Positions 14,632 through 21,160 are shown, numbered from the stretch's first letter. The stretch is DNA of 38,773 nt from Rhodospirillales bacterium (GCA_016712375.1 JADJRE010000026.1:1-38773); one strand, 5' to 3'. A program made the numbers and translations. The notes: a model not told the origin generated them from the letters alone.

Positions 14632-16530
14632 TTATAACCCGTTTCCGGAAGAAGCGAGCTGTTTGCGGAGGCGGCGGTCGATGGCGTCTAGCTTGGTGAT
14701 GTTCTCGCGCTGGCAGCGGACGACGGCGCGCGCCCAGCGGCAGTCGTCGTAGGTGGCCCGGGCGAGGGTATTCTTGGCGTTGAGATCGCTGATGGGTGTG
14801 TTTAAGATCCATGCGATGTCTTTGCTGCCGGTGTAGCCAGCGGCGACGAGGTCGAGCATGTCGAGCAGGCTGTGGTTGGCGTGGTCGATCTGCTGGGCGA
14901 TCTGGTCGCGCTCGGGGGTGTCGAGGGTGGCCAGCTCGGCGAGCATGGCGACGGTGTCGTCGATCATCGGCTGGAGTTCAGCGGCGGTGGGCATGGCGAT
15001 CTGCGTGGTCTGGGCGAGGATCCAGGAGACGATGACGGAGAGACGGCCGTCGATGCGGGCGATGGGATTGTCGGTCTGGATCCGGGCAGCCATGCTCCAG
15101 GGCGGGCTGATGTAGGCGCGGGCGAGGAGGTTCTCCATCGCGGTGCGCGCCTCGGCGGGCTTTTTCTCGACGTCGTAGGGTTTGGCTTGGTCGATGAGCG
15201 CTTCGACGATGGTTTTGATGCAGTCTTCGAGGCGCCAGGAGGCAACCTGGTCGCGCTTGTCGTAGGGGGCGTGGTAGCCGGCGACGAGGCGGATGGCGTC
15301 GGGGGTGGGGTTGATCAGGGCGGCGGTGAGGGCGTCGACGGTCTGGGCGCGCAGGCTGCGCCAAACGGCTTTGCCGTCTTTGGAGGCCTCGCGCTTGAGT
15401 TTGGCGACGCACTTGCAGCCTTTCTCGCCGGGGTGGTAGCAGGTCAGTTTGACGCCGTCGTGGCCGGCCATCTGCAGGCCGTCGTCGGCGTGGCTGACGC
15501 GCAGGTTGGGGCAAAGGGGCGTGGCGTTGGCGCCGGCGGCCTGCATCAGGCGGCGGTCCTCGCCGTAAAACTGTTCGTAGTCACTCCAGTGGGCTTTGGC
15601 GGGCATAGCGGGCACGCCGGTGGCTGTTACCAGGTCGGCGGTCTGGCGGTCGGCCCAGGCCTGCGCCTTGCGGTTGTAGCAGGCGTCGACAGGACAGCGC
15701 GGCTTGCCGTTCTGTTTGAGCAGCTTGGAGCAGCCGGTGCAGAGCGGCGCCTGCACCTTGTCGCCGAGAGCGAGATCGATCTCCAGCCAGGGGAGACCGT
15801 TGAGGGTGTTGGTGGTGGCCTCGACGGCGCCCTGGACGCGTTTGCGCAGGTCGTCGCTGGAGTCGCCCTGCTGCGCAGCGCGCAGCATCGAGGCGACGCT
15901 GTAGTTGTCGCTGCGCCGCTGGACCTGCGTCAGCGTTTCCTCCGGCAGGTCCCACAGCGGGGCCAGGGCGGCGGCCTGCCGTTCGCTGAGGCTGCCGGCG
16001 TCGATGGCCTGGTGGACGGCGTCGGGCGCGCGCAGGAGGCGGAGCTTGTTGCTGAGGGTAGCCGGCGACATGCCGCGACGGCGGGCGAACTCGGCCCGGC
16101 TCCAGCCGAACTGGTCGAGGGCGGACTGGAGGGCGCGGGCCTCTTCGATGGCGCTGAGGTCGGCGCGGTCGTGGTTTTCGGACCAGGCGTGGTCGCACAT
16201 TTCCTCGTCGGTGGCCTGGACGATCTGCAGGGGCATGTGGTCGTATCGGCCGTCGGGATGTTTGGCGCGCAAAAGGTCGTAGGCGCGCTTGCGGCGGTGG
16301 CCGAATTTGAGCTGGACGCGGCCGGCGGGGGTGCGGCGGGCGGCGGGGATCTGCTGCAGGCCGTTGCGTTCGATGCTGCCGGCCAGCTCCTCCAGGGCAA
16401 CGGGCTCGTAGGTCTGGCGCGGCTGGTAGGGGTTGTCGTCGATAAGGTCGAGGTGGATGTCCTGGACGGCGCCTGTCATCGAACCCGGCGCACTTGCGCC
16501 GGCGGGTTGGCCGGCAAGGATGTCGGTCAT
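14632..16530 (-). CDS. ParB/Spo0J-family nucleoid or partition-like protein with zinc cluster
   Basis: 632 aa, longer than a classic ParB (about 300). The N-terminal domain has NPYQPR (residue 33) and GHRRKRAYDLL (residue 77), the ParB/Srx box motifs that bind CTP in ParB or hydrolyse nucleotides in relatives. A helix-turn-helix follows ('AEFARRRGMSPATLSNKLRL', about 147-166), then a cysteine cluster (CTGCSKLL ... RCPVDAC, about 265-285) and a long helical C-terminal region with more Cys (CYHPGEKGCKC). No ParA gene is visible. Candidate roles: replication or transcription control, or partition of a plasmid-like prophage. The start has no strong Shine-Dalgarno; translation is probably coupled to the gene at 16546. 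Confidence 0.82.
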   Translation of the reverse strand: MTDILAGQPAGASAPGSMTGAVQDIHLDLIDDNPYQPRQTYEPVALEELAGSIERNGLQQIPAARRTPAGRVQLKFGHRRKRAYDLLRAKHPDGRYDHMPLQIVQATDEEMCDHAWSENHDRADLSAIEEARALQSALDQFGWSRAEFARRRGMSPATLSNKLRLLRAPDAVHQAIDAGSLSERQAAALAPLWDLPEETLTQVQRRSDNYSVASMLRAAQQGDSSDDLRKRVQGAVEATTNTLNGLPWLEIDLALGDKVQAPLCTGCSKLLKQNGKPRCPVDACYNRKAQAWADRQTADLVTATGVPAMPAKAHWSDYEQFYGEDRRLMQAAGANATPLCPNLRVSHADDGLQMAGHDGVKLTCYHPGEKGCKCVAKLKREASKDGKAVWRSLRAQTVDALTAALINPTPDAIRLVAGYHAPYDKRDQVASWRLEDCIKTIVEALIDQAKPYDVEKKPAEARTAMENLLARAYISPPWSMAARIQTDNPIARIDGRLSVIVSWILAQTTQIAMPTAAELQPMIDDTVAMLAELATLDTPERDQIAQQIDHANHSLLDMLDLVAAGYTGSKDIAWILNTPISDLNAKNTLARATYDDCRWARAVVRCQRENITKLDAIDRRLRKQLASSGNGL

Positions 16531-16545
16531 GATGTCAGGGTTGGT

Positions 16546-16755
16546 TTACGTGTCATTGGGATCCTCCTGGCTGTGGGTGGCCGGGCTGAGTTCGAGGGCG
16601 AGGCAGGCGTCGCAGAGTCGGAAGGGATGGCGGCGGCGGCTCTTGCCGATGGTGAGGTAGACGATCCAGACGGCGGGCCGGCCGCATTCGCAGAGGGCGG
16701 CGTTGAAGCGTCCGATGGGTGCGATGGGCGGGTCGGGCTGCGGTGGCCTGGCCAT
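16546..16755 (-). CDS. Small zinc-ribbon protein (69 aa)
   Basis: MARPPQPDPPIAPIGRFNAA, then CECGRPAVWIVYLTIGK and HPFRLCDACLALEL. CxC and CxxC separated by a beta hairpin read as a treble-clef or zinc ribbon. AAGG lies 8 bases before the start. Probably co-transcribed with the ParB-like gene, whose start is 15 bases past its stop. Function unknown. Confidence 0.6.
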   Translation of the reverse strand: MARPPQPDPPIAPIGRFNAALCECGRPAVWIVYLTIGKSRRRHPFRLCDACLALELSPATHSQEDPNDT

Positions 16756-16762
16756 GATAACC

Positions 16763-16849
16763 TTAAATGGCGGGCCGTTGTGCGGCGGCTGGTTTGGTGC
16801 TATGATGAGGCCGTAGGGTCGTTGAGATGTGGGGTTTGTGTTTCTTCAT
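16763..16849 (-). CDS. Possible 28-aa leader peptide
   Basis: ATG at 16849 lies downstream of a strong AAGGAGG (spacing 10). The ORF encodes 28 residues, beginning MKKHKPHISTTLRPHHSTKP, and stops 7 bases before the ATG of the zinc-ribbon gene, so it could couple translation. It is basic and His-rich. The family H hairpin lies just upstream. No similarity is recognised, and chance is a real alternative. Confidence 0.3.
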   Translation of the reverse strand: MKKHKPHISTTLRPHHSTKPAAAQRPAI

Positions 16850-16869
16850 CGGTGATGTTCCTCCTTGCG

Positions 16870-16972
16870 AGCCGGGCGATCTCTAGGGACGAGAGGTCGC
16901 CCGGCTACGCGTGGGCCGTCCACGCCGTCCACGAATGCTACTCGAATACACGAATGTCGGAGGGCGGAGGCG
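16870..16972 (-). repeat. Dispersed repeats: family H hairpin plus family A
   Basis: The hairpin AGCCGGGCGA (16870-16879) pairs with TCGCCCGGCT (16897-16906), extended by TCTCT/AGAGG, with no T-run. It is followed by a family A element 'GCCGTCCACGCCGTCCACG' and 'CTCGAATACACGAATGTCGG' (16914-16965). The gap contains no gene apart from the short ORF noted at 16763. Confidence 0.7.
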
Positions 16973-16979
16973 GAAGCGG

Positions 16980-17360
16980 TTAGCGTGCGCTCATGAGGTC
17001 GGCGAGGTCTTCGGCGTCGAGGTCCTCGTCTTCGTCGTCAACGCGGGTAGTCCGGTAGCCATTGCGGGCCGGTTGGCGGGCCTTGGGCGGCTTGACTGGC
17101 GCGCGACGGGGGGGGGCCACAGGGCTGGCCAGGACGATGTTGCGCGCGGAGATGGTGGCCTCGATGGTGACGACGCCGGCCTGTTGCGCGGCCAGGTGGA
17201 TGAGGGTGAGTCGCAGGGCGCGCAGGATGTCGCCGAGGTCGAGGCCGTAGGCGTTGAACTGCCAGTTGTCGCCGTCGGGCTGCAGGATGATGAGCGGCTC
17301 GGGAGCGGCGACGCTGGGGGCTGTGATGGGCTTCTTGTTGTTTGGTATTCCGCGGGGCAT
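16980..17360 (-). CDS. Hypothetical protein with acidic C-terminal tail (126 aa)
   Basis: Start placed at ATG 17360 (MPRGIPNNKKPITAPSVAAP), with AGGAG 9 bases upstream; the longer in-frame version reads through the 17384 gene's tail and lacks a site. The core 'WQFNAYGLDLGDILRALRLT' and 'LIHLAAQQAGVVTIEATISA' is helical. A basic Pro-rich linker (PRRAPVKPPKARQPARNG) and an acidic end (DDEDEDLDAEDLADLM) follow. An acidic tail after a basic linker is seen in single-strand DNA-binding and replication accessory proteins, but I do not assign a function. Confidence 0.6.
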   Translation of the reverse strand: MPRGIPNNKKPITAPSVAAPEPLIILQPDGDNWQFNAYGLDLGDILRALRLTLIHLAAQQAGVVTIEATISARNIVLASPVAPPRRAPVKPPKARQPARNGYRTTRVDDEDEDLDAEDLADLMSAR

Positions 17361-17383
17361 GGTAAGGTCTCCTTGGTGATTGT

Positions 17384-18328
17384 TTATGACGTGCAGCGGG
17401 TGCAGGCGTCGTTTTCGTCGAGTTCGTCGAGGGTGGACCAGGCGTCGCATTCGGCGCAGCGGGTGAGGCGGGCGGCGTCGAGGGCGGCGCTGATCTGGTC
17501 GTCGGTCATGTCGAGGCCCAGGCGCTGAGCGAGGTGGCCGGGGATGTCGCGGGTGCCGAGGAGTTCCCAGGCGAGGATGCCGGGGCGGTCGGCGTCGGAG
17601 ATCTCCCAGTAGTCGGCGACGCGGCGCAGCCAGGGGTAGGTCTGGCCGTCGCGGCTGCCGTAGACGACGACGCAGGCGCGCCGGCGGGATCCGTCGCAGT
17701 CGGCGAGGGCCTGGCGAATGACGATGTAGTCGGCGGCGGTGGGTGGCCGGCGCGGCAGGAGGGCGGCCGCGGCGGGCTCGGATGTGTCCTCGCCGTCGGC
17801 CGGGGCGGGGGCGTCGTTGGCCAGGGCGTCCCAGGGGGCGGGCTGCCAGGGGATCTCGACGCGCGGCCGGGTCTGGCGCTCACGGTGATGGCCGTTGGCG
17901 AGGGGGAAGGGCAGTTCGACCGGTTCGCGGGGCGGTTGCACTGCCGGTTGCACTGCCGGTTGTGGGGCGGTTGGGAGCGGTTGCGGGGCGGTTGCAGGCG
18001 GTTGCACAACCGGCTGCCAACCGGTTGCAAGCGGTTGGGGGCGGTTGTGCATGCGGATCAGGATGTCGTCAGGCGGTTGCGCAACCGGCGCCAGGGCGGT
18101 TGTGGGCGGTTGGTAGGGCGGTTGCGCCGCCGGTTGTGGCCGGGAGGCTCGTTTCGGGCCGCTGGACCGTCGGATCATGTACCACGCGGCGGCGACGGCC
18201 AGCATGACCTGCGCACCGAGGATGACGACCGCCGCGGTAAGGCCGGCAGGGAACAGGAGCATCAGCAGCGTAAATGCGGCAGAGGCTCCCGCTCCGATGA
18301 AAAACGGTGCGGCGGCAACCCGTGTCAT
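17384..18328 (-). CDS. Membrane protein with Pro/Gln-rich linker and C-terminal zinc ribbon (314 aa)
   Basis: Start at ATG 18328, overlapping the upstream stop (ATGA). Two N-terminal hydrophobic segments (FFIGAGASAAFTLLMLLF; AAVVILGAQVMLAVAAAWYM) are followed by about 70 residues of Gln-Pro repeats, then a globular part ('ADYIVIRQALADCDGSRRRA', 'YPWLRRVADYWEISDADRPG') and a final CAECDAWSTL...CTRC zinc ribbon. Gln is coded almost only by CAA in the linker, giving the 18-copy CGGTTG cluster noted separately, whereas CAG dominates elsewhere. Possibly a membrane-tethered regulator or replication-complex anchor; unknown family. Confidence 0.6.
   Translation of the reverse strand: MTRVAAAPFFIGAGASAAFTLLMLLFPAGLTAAVVILGAQVMLAVAAAWYMIRRSSGPKRASRPQPAAQPPYQPPTTALAPVAQPPDDILIRMHNRPQPLATGWQPVVQPPATAPQPLPTAPQPAVQPAVQPPREPVELPFPLANGHHRERQTRPRVEIPWQPAPWDALANDAPAPADGEDTSEPAAAALLPRRPPTAADYIVIRQALADCDGSRRRACVVVYGSRDGQTYPWLRRVADYWEISDADRPGILAWELLGTRDIPGHLAQRLGLDMTDDQISAALDAARLTRCAECDAWSTLDELDENDACTRCTS
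17933..18136 (+). repeat. Cluster of 18 CGGTTG hexamers
   Basis: Within 204 bases CGGTTG occurs 15 times on the + strand and three times inverted (18007, 18018, 18082), once as the palindrome CAACCGGTTG (18018-18027). The array lies inside the Gln-Pro linker coding region of the - strand gene at 17384. It may simply encode the protein repeat or may also act as binding sites at DNA level. Confidence 0.8.
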
Positions 18329-18528
18329 TGCCGGGGCTCCGTGATCTTGACTGCGCCGACGATCTCGGCGCCCAGGTCGGCGGCGATCTGGTGGGCGTAC
18401 TGGCGCTGGCAGATGGCGGTGTTGCCGTCGGGCTCGACCAGCATTGCCCACTCGCGCAGTCGATTCCACTCGGGCGTTGATTCGCTCAAATGAAACAGGC
18501 AGGCGTCGGCGGCGCGCCGGCCGTTCAT
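18325..18528 (-). CDS. Hypothetical small protein (67 aa)
   Basis: MNGRRAADACLFHLSESTPE at ATG 18528, overlapping its upstream neighbour's stop by 4 bases (ATGA) and its downstream neighbour's start likewise. The C-terminal part 'QYAHQIAADLGAEIVGAVKI' is alpha/beta. The tight overlaps on both sides show it is a real operon member, although I recognise no family. Confidence 0.6.
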   Translation of the reverse strand: MNGRRAADACLFHLSESTPEWNRLREWAMLVEPDGNTAICQRQYAHQIAADLGAEIVGAVKITEPRQ

Positions 18529-18758
18529 GGTGCATCCGCCGCCGGCCTGGTAGAAAAACAGCCGCCGTACTGGTCGGGGGTGCCCTGGATCTCGCCAGCG
18601 CTGTAGAGGTGGGCAAGGCGGCAGCCGATGCGCTCGTCCATCCAGCGGACGTTGGCGACGACGGGAATGGCGGTGGCGATGCCGATGCTGCTGAAGGCGC
18701 CGGCCGGGATGATGTCTTCGATGGTGGTGTCGGGGATGCCCGGCAATTTGGTGGTCAT
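18525..18758 (-). CDS. Hypothetical protein (77 aa)
   Basis: Start ATG 18758 chosen because GGAG lies 9 bases upstream; the longer ORF starts inside the small-RNA candidate region. Sequence: MTTKLPGIPDTTIEDIIPAG, 'SSIGIATAIPVVANVRWMDE', 'GCRLAHLYSAGEIQGTPDQY'. Short beta-rich protein, no motif recognised. Translationally coupled to the next gene through ATGA. Confidence 0.55.
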   Translation of the reverse strand: MTTKLPGIPDTTIEDIIPAGAFSSIGIATAIPVVANVRWMDERIGCRLAHLYSAGEIQGTPDQYGGCFSTRPAADAP

Positions 18759-18776
18759 TTTGGTTGCTCCAGGTGA

Positions 18777-18805
18777 TTGATTTTTGGCCGCCTGGATGGT
18801 ATGAT
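18777..18805 (+). promoter_or_regulatory. Sigma-70-like promoter, + strand
   Basis: TTGATT (18777-18782), 17-base spacer, TATGAT (18800-18805). It faces against the surrounding - strand genes and is followed about 65 bases later by a strong terminator, so it probably drives a short RNA. Confidence 0.5.
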
Positions 18806-18811
18806 CTCGTT

Positions 18812-18910
18812 GGCGGCTGGTGATGGGGCGAATGATCATTCGCCCTTACGGTCGATGTGTGGGTCGCCTGGCCAGGCCGGTGTGTGTAGCACCGGCCTGG
18901 CCGTCTTTTT
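18812..18910 (+). ncRNA. Candidate small RNA (about 100 nt)
   Basis: Predicted from the promoter at 18777 to the terminator at 18870-18910. It contains the perfect 20-base palindrome GGGCGAATGATCATTCGCCC (18826-18845), a family G repeat hairpin, and the terminator stem. There is no ORF with a start and site. It is antisense to the leader of the - strand gene at 18525-18758, so it could regulate that operon. Confidence 0.4.
18870..18910 (+). terminator. Rho-independent terminator, + strand
   Basis: Perfect 13-bp stem GGCCAGGCCGGTG (18870-18882) / CACCGGCCTGGCC (18890-18902), 7-base loop TGTGTAG, then GTCTTTTT. No + strand gene lies upstream; the only candidate transcript is the small RNA starting near 18812. 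Confidence 0.85.
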
Positions 18911-18911
18911 G

Positions 18912-19190
18912 TTACCGGGATGTTACCCGGGTACGGGGGCCGATGGGGCCGGATGGCCAGCGGGGCCGGACGGGCCGGCAGGCGGGGACGCTGATGGTCT
19001 GGCCGGGCAGCAGCGGGGTCAGTGCGTGGCCGCGGTTGACGGCGACAATGGCGGAGGAGGTGGTGCCGTAGCGGCGCGCGATGGTGGCCAGCGTGTCGCC
19101 CGAGCGGGCGTTGACGCTGATGATGGGGCAGGCCTGCATGGGGCCTGCGAGGGTGATGGCGAACAGGAGGGCAAGTAGGTGGGTTTGCAT
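18912..19190 (-). CDS. Secreted LysM-domain protein (92 aa)
   Basis: Start ATG 19190 gives MQTHLLALLFAITLAGPMQA, a short signal peptide, then a LysM domain: SVNARSGDTLATIARRYGTT, 'SAIVAVNRG', 'LLPGQTISVP'. LysM binds N-acetylglucosamine in peptidoglycan. The basic Pro/Arg-rich tail is short and no catalytic domain is attached. A cell-wall-binding helper, a superinfection factor or a spanin-like role are all possible. The longer start at 19205 is encoded by a family A repeat. Confidence 0.75.
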   Translation of the reverse strand: MQTHLLALLFAITLAGPMQACPIISVNARSGDTLATIARRYGTTSSAIVAVNRGHALTPLLPGQTISVPACRPVRPRWPSGPIGPRTRVTSR

Positions 19191-19195
19191 GTTTG

Positions 19196-19234
19196 GGCCG
19201 TCCACGAATGGGTCACGAATGCACGAATAGCGGA
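19196..19234 (+). repeat. Dispersed repeat, family A
   Basis: 'GCCGTCCACGAATGGG' then 'TCACGAATGCACGAATAGCGG'. It fills the gap between the LysM gene start and the end of the next - strand gene, and here it is antisense to transcription. Confidence 0.75.
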
Positions 19235-19247
19235 AGGGGGAGCGGAG

Positions 19248-19445
19248 TTACGCTTCCGGGATGGGGCCGAGCCGGAGCTGGTTGAGCTGGGGGGTGCGGC
19301 CGGCGACGGTGATGATGTGCTGCGGCGGGCGGCCGTAGCGTTGCTGGTAGATGGCTTTGGCGTCCTCGCGGTCGTGGTCGGCGCTGAAGGCGTGCCAGGT
19401 GCCGCGGGTGACGTCGGGCGGGATGAGGGGGAGCTGCTGGGTCAT
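19248..19445 (-). CDS. Hypothetical protein (65 aa)
   Basis: MTQQLPLIPPDVTRGTWHAF from ATG 19445, overlapping the preceding stop (ATGA). The rest reads 'SADHDREDAKAIYQQRYGRP' and 'PQHIITVAGRTPQLNQLRLG'. The last strand 'PQHIITV' and the charged helix look like a small alpha/beta fold. The larger ORF in this frame is an artefact running through the HNH gene. Confidence 0.6.
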   Translation of the reverse strand: MTQQLPLIPPDVTRGTWHAFSADHDREDAKAIYQQRYGRPPQHIITVAGRTPQLNQLRLGPIPEA

Positions 19446-19633
19446 GCGTCCTCCAGGGTTGTGAGCCAGGCGAACACGGCGATGAGTTCGGCGGCGAGGG
19501 CGAGCCAGGCGGCTGTGGTCCAGGGCAGCCAGCCGGGCAGGGCGACGATGAAACGGAACATGAGCGAGACGGCCAGGATGCTGATGAGCAGGAACTGGCG
19601 TTCGCTGTGGGTGACGGGCGGCAGGGCGCTCAT
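19442..19633 (-). CDS. Two-helix membrane protein, possible holin
   Basis: 63 aa: MSALPPVTHSERQFLLISIL with two predicted helices (FLLISILAVSLMFRFIVALP and AAWLALAAELIAVFAWLTTL) and short polar ends. Size and topology fit small class II-type holins, but it lies in the early/replication block, away from the lysin candidates, so an inner-membrane accessory role is as likely. Overlaps both neighbours by 4 bases. Confidence 0.5.
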   Translation of the reverse strand: MSALPPVTHSERQFLLISILAVSLMFRFIVALPGWLPWTTAAWLALAAELIAVFAWLTTLEDA

Positions 19634-20094
19634 GGGCGGCGCTCGATGGGGAGTTCGCTGAGGCGCAGGTGTCGCCAGTTGCGGCCGTGGATGATGAGAC
19701 GGACGGCGCGGTCGGTGATGCCGTATTCGCGGGCCAGGCTGGTGCTGCCTTCACCGGCGTGCCAGCGGGTGTAGAGGTCGACGACCTGGTCGGCGGTGAG
19801 CCGGCTGCGGCCGTTGGTTTCGCCGCTGGCGCTGCGGCCACGTGCGCAGCGATCGGCGACGTTGTCGGCAGGGGAGCCAAGCACCAGGCGGTCCGGGTTG
19901 CAGCAGCGGGCGTTGTCGCAGCGGTGACGAACGATCTGGCCGGACGGGATGGGACCGCGGAAGATCTCGTAGAGGTAGCGGTGGACGTAGCGGCGCCGGC
20001 CGGCGATGGTGGCCAGGCCGTGACCGGATTGGGATGTGGCTGCGGTCCAATTCCAGCAGGCGTCGGGCGATGGCCGGTCGATGTGGTCCCACAT
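19630..20094 (-). CDS. HNH endonuclease with C-terminal helix-turn-helix
   Basis: 154 aa starting MWDHIDRPSPDACWNWTAAT, with AAGGAG 7 bases upstream. 'YVHRYLYEIFRGPIPSGQIV' then RHRCDNARCCNPDRLVLGSP, 'NVADRCARGR' is the HNH_3-type beta-beta-alpha metal core (His, Cys pair, Asn, His replaced by Arg region). The C-terminus 'LTADQVVDLYTRWHAGEGST' and 'LAREYGITDRAVRLIIHGRN' is a helix-turn-helix typical of free-standing phage homing-like nucleases. Could be a selfish endonuclease or part of packaging/recombination. The hairpin-iteron locus lies directly upstream. Confidence 0.8.
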   Translation of the reverse strand: MWDHIDRPSPDACWNWTAATSQSGHGLATIAGRRRYVHRYLYEIFRGPIPSGQIVRHRCDNARCCNPDRLVLGSPADNVADRCARGRSASGETNGRSRLTADQVVDLYTRWHAGEGSTSLAREYGITDRAVRLIIHGRNWRHLRLSELPIERRP

Positions 20095-20110
20095 GATGCG
20101 CTCCTTTGGC

Positions 20111-20262
20111 GGGTGGGGGGCTTGTGTTGATTTTCAACACAAGGGGTGGGGGCTTGCGCGGAAAACCAACACAGGGGGTGGGGGGCTTGCGCGGGTTTTC
20201 CGCGCAAGCTTGCGCGGAAAACCCGCGCATAATTAAAAAGACTCTTATTTAGATCTACTCCG
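20111..20262 (+). repeat. Hairpin-iteron locus with 42-bp perfect palindrome and AT-rich flank (candidate origin)
   Basis: Four related 23-base hairpin units begin with CTTG at 20121, 20153, 20186 and 20209. Unit 1 is CTTGTGTTG-ATTTT-CAACACAAG, unit 3 CTTGCGCGG-GTTTT-CCGCGCAAG, and unit 2 is a hybrid of both arms. The first three are each preceded by a G-run such as GGGTGGGGGG. Units 3 and 4 combine into a perfect palindrome of 42 bases (20188-20229). An AT-rich stretch (ATAATTAAAAAG... to 20255), rare in this genome, follows. The locus lies between the HNH gene and a gene next to the DnaA-domain protein. Confidence 0.7.
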
Positions 20263-20277
20263 GGTAAGAATGACGTC

Positions 20278-20789
20278 TTAGGCAAGGCCCATCCTCCGGA
20301 AGTCTTCAGCGGTGATTTTTGTCAGCATGTTGGCGAGCATGATGCGGGTGAGCCAGGGAACCCAGCGGCCGTTAATGACGCCGGCATACTCCTCGAAGCG
20401 CGGCCGGGAGTCTGCGAGCACTATGGCCAGCTCGAAGCGCACGCAGAAGGCGGGCAGTTCGAGCGGGTCGTGGATGGTGTAGATCCGGCTGGCGTGGGGA
20501 TTTCGAGAACGCTCTGGAGGCGTTGGGGCGAGACGCCGGGGTTTTGCCCGTCGGACATGCCGGCAGCGGCGTGGCGCTGATAGAGGCCGATGAGATCGGC
20601 GCCGGTCTGCCACTCGACCAGGCCGGCGGCGTTGAGCAGGGAAAGCGCGGTTTCGATGCTGATGCGGCCGTCGCAGTAGTGCGATGAGGCTGCGCAGGCC
20701 GGGCCAGGCTTGCCCTGGAGCGGTGGCCGTTGATGTCGTTGACGTGGCCGCAGGACGTCCCAGAGGCCGATGCCGGCCAAGCCGATCAT
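20278..20789 (-). CDS. Hypothetical protein, frameshifted
   Basis: Starts MIGLAGIGLWDVLRPRQRHQ at ATG 20789, overlapping the DnaA-like gene's stop (ATGA). Similarity in coding character runs through 'ALSLLNAAGLVEWQTGADLI', 'GLYQRHAAAGMSDGQNPGVS', 'PQRLQSVLE', then changes frame near 20500 to 'ASRIYTIHDPLELPAFCVRF', 'ELAIVLADSRPRFEEYAGVI' and ends 'ITAEDFRRMGLA'. The segment around 20660-20740 is Arg-rich in every frame and may hold another indel. Family not recognised; operon position suggests a replication or regulatory partner of the DnaA-like protein. Confidence 0.5.
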
Positions 20790-21160
20790 GGGGGCCGTAT
20801 AGGTTGCAGGTCGTGCCAGTTGCGGACGTAGCCGGGATCGCGCAGCTCGCCGGGGCGGATCATGACCTCGGCAGGGTCATCGAGGAGCGGGTGCTGGCCG
20901 CTGCGGGCGAGGATGATGTATTTGACGCCGATCTCGAAGCCTGCGATGTGGCGCATGGTTTTGCGGATGGCGCGGTCCAGGCGGAGTGCGAGCCAGTCAT
21001 AAACAAACTGGTTTGGCACTCCAACGACGAGGCAGTCGTCGATGATCTCGATTGCCTTGGTCGGTTGCAGGTACATTTCGAAGATGTCGCTTGTGAGCTG
21101 AAGCTGGAGTTCGCCGAGGCTGGTTTTCCAGAGGTCGGCGGCGTCGATGTCTGTCGTCAT
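20786..21160 (-). CDS. DnaA N-terminal (domain I-like) protein without AAA+ domain
   Basis: Start ATG 21160 (MTTDIDAADLWKTSLGELQL); the longer start at 21184 lies in a family A repeat. 'LWKTSLGELQLQLTSDIFEM', 'YLQPTKAIEIIDDCLVVGVP', 'NQFVYDWLALRLDRAIRKTM' closely follow the DnaA_N pattern (helix, strand, 'vpnxfvxdwl' helix), about 80 residues. DnaA domain I binds the replicative helicase DnaB and other DnaA copies. The protein is only 124 aa, with no ATPase motif or DNA-binding domain IV, and a C-terminal 'DPAEVMIRPGELRDPGYVRN' of its own. It may recruit host DnaB to the phage origin or interfere with host DnaA. Confidence 0.75.
   Translation of the reverse strand: MTTDIDAADLWKTSLGELQLQLTSDIFEMYLQPTKAIEIIDDCLVVGVPNQFVYDWLALRLDRAIRKTMRHIAGFEIGVKYIILARSGQHPLLDDPAEVMIRPGELRDPGYVRNWHDLQPIRPP

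Noticed and set aside
16778..16906. Third + strand small RNA (TTGTGC-17-TATGAT followed by a hairpin)
   Set aside because: The hairpin has no T-run and is better explained as a dispersed repeat; the -35 box is weak and the opposite strand has a strong ribosome binding site there.
14872..16983. 703-aa open frame on the + strand opposite the ParB gene
   Set aside because: Antisense shadow in GC-rich DNA: the - strand product has ParB box, HTH and Cys motifs, while this frame is low-complexity Gly/Ala/Val with no start site.
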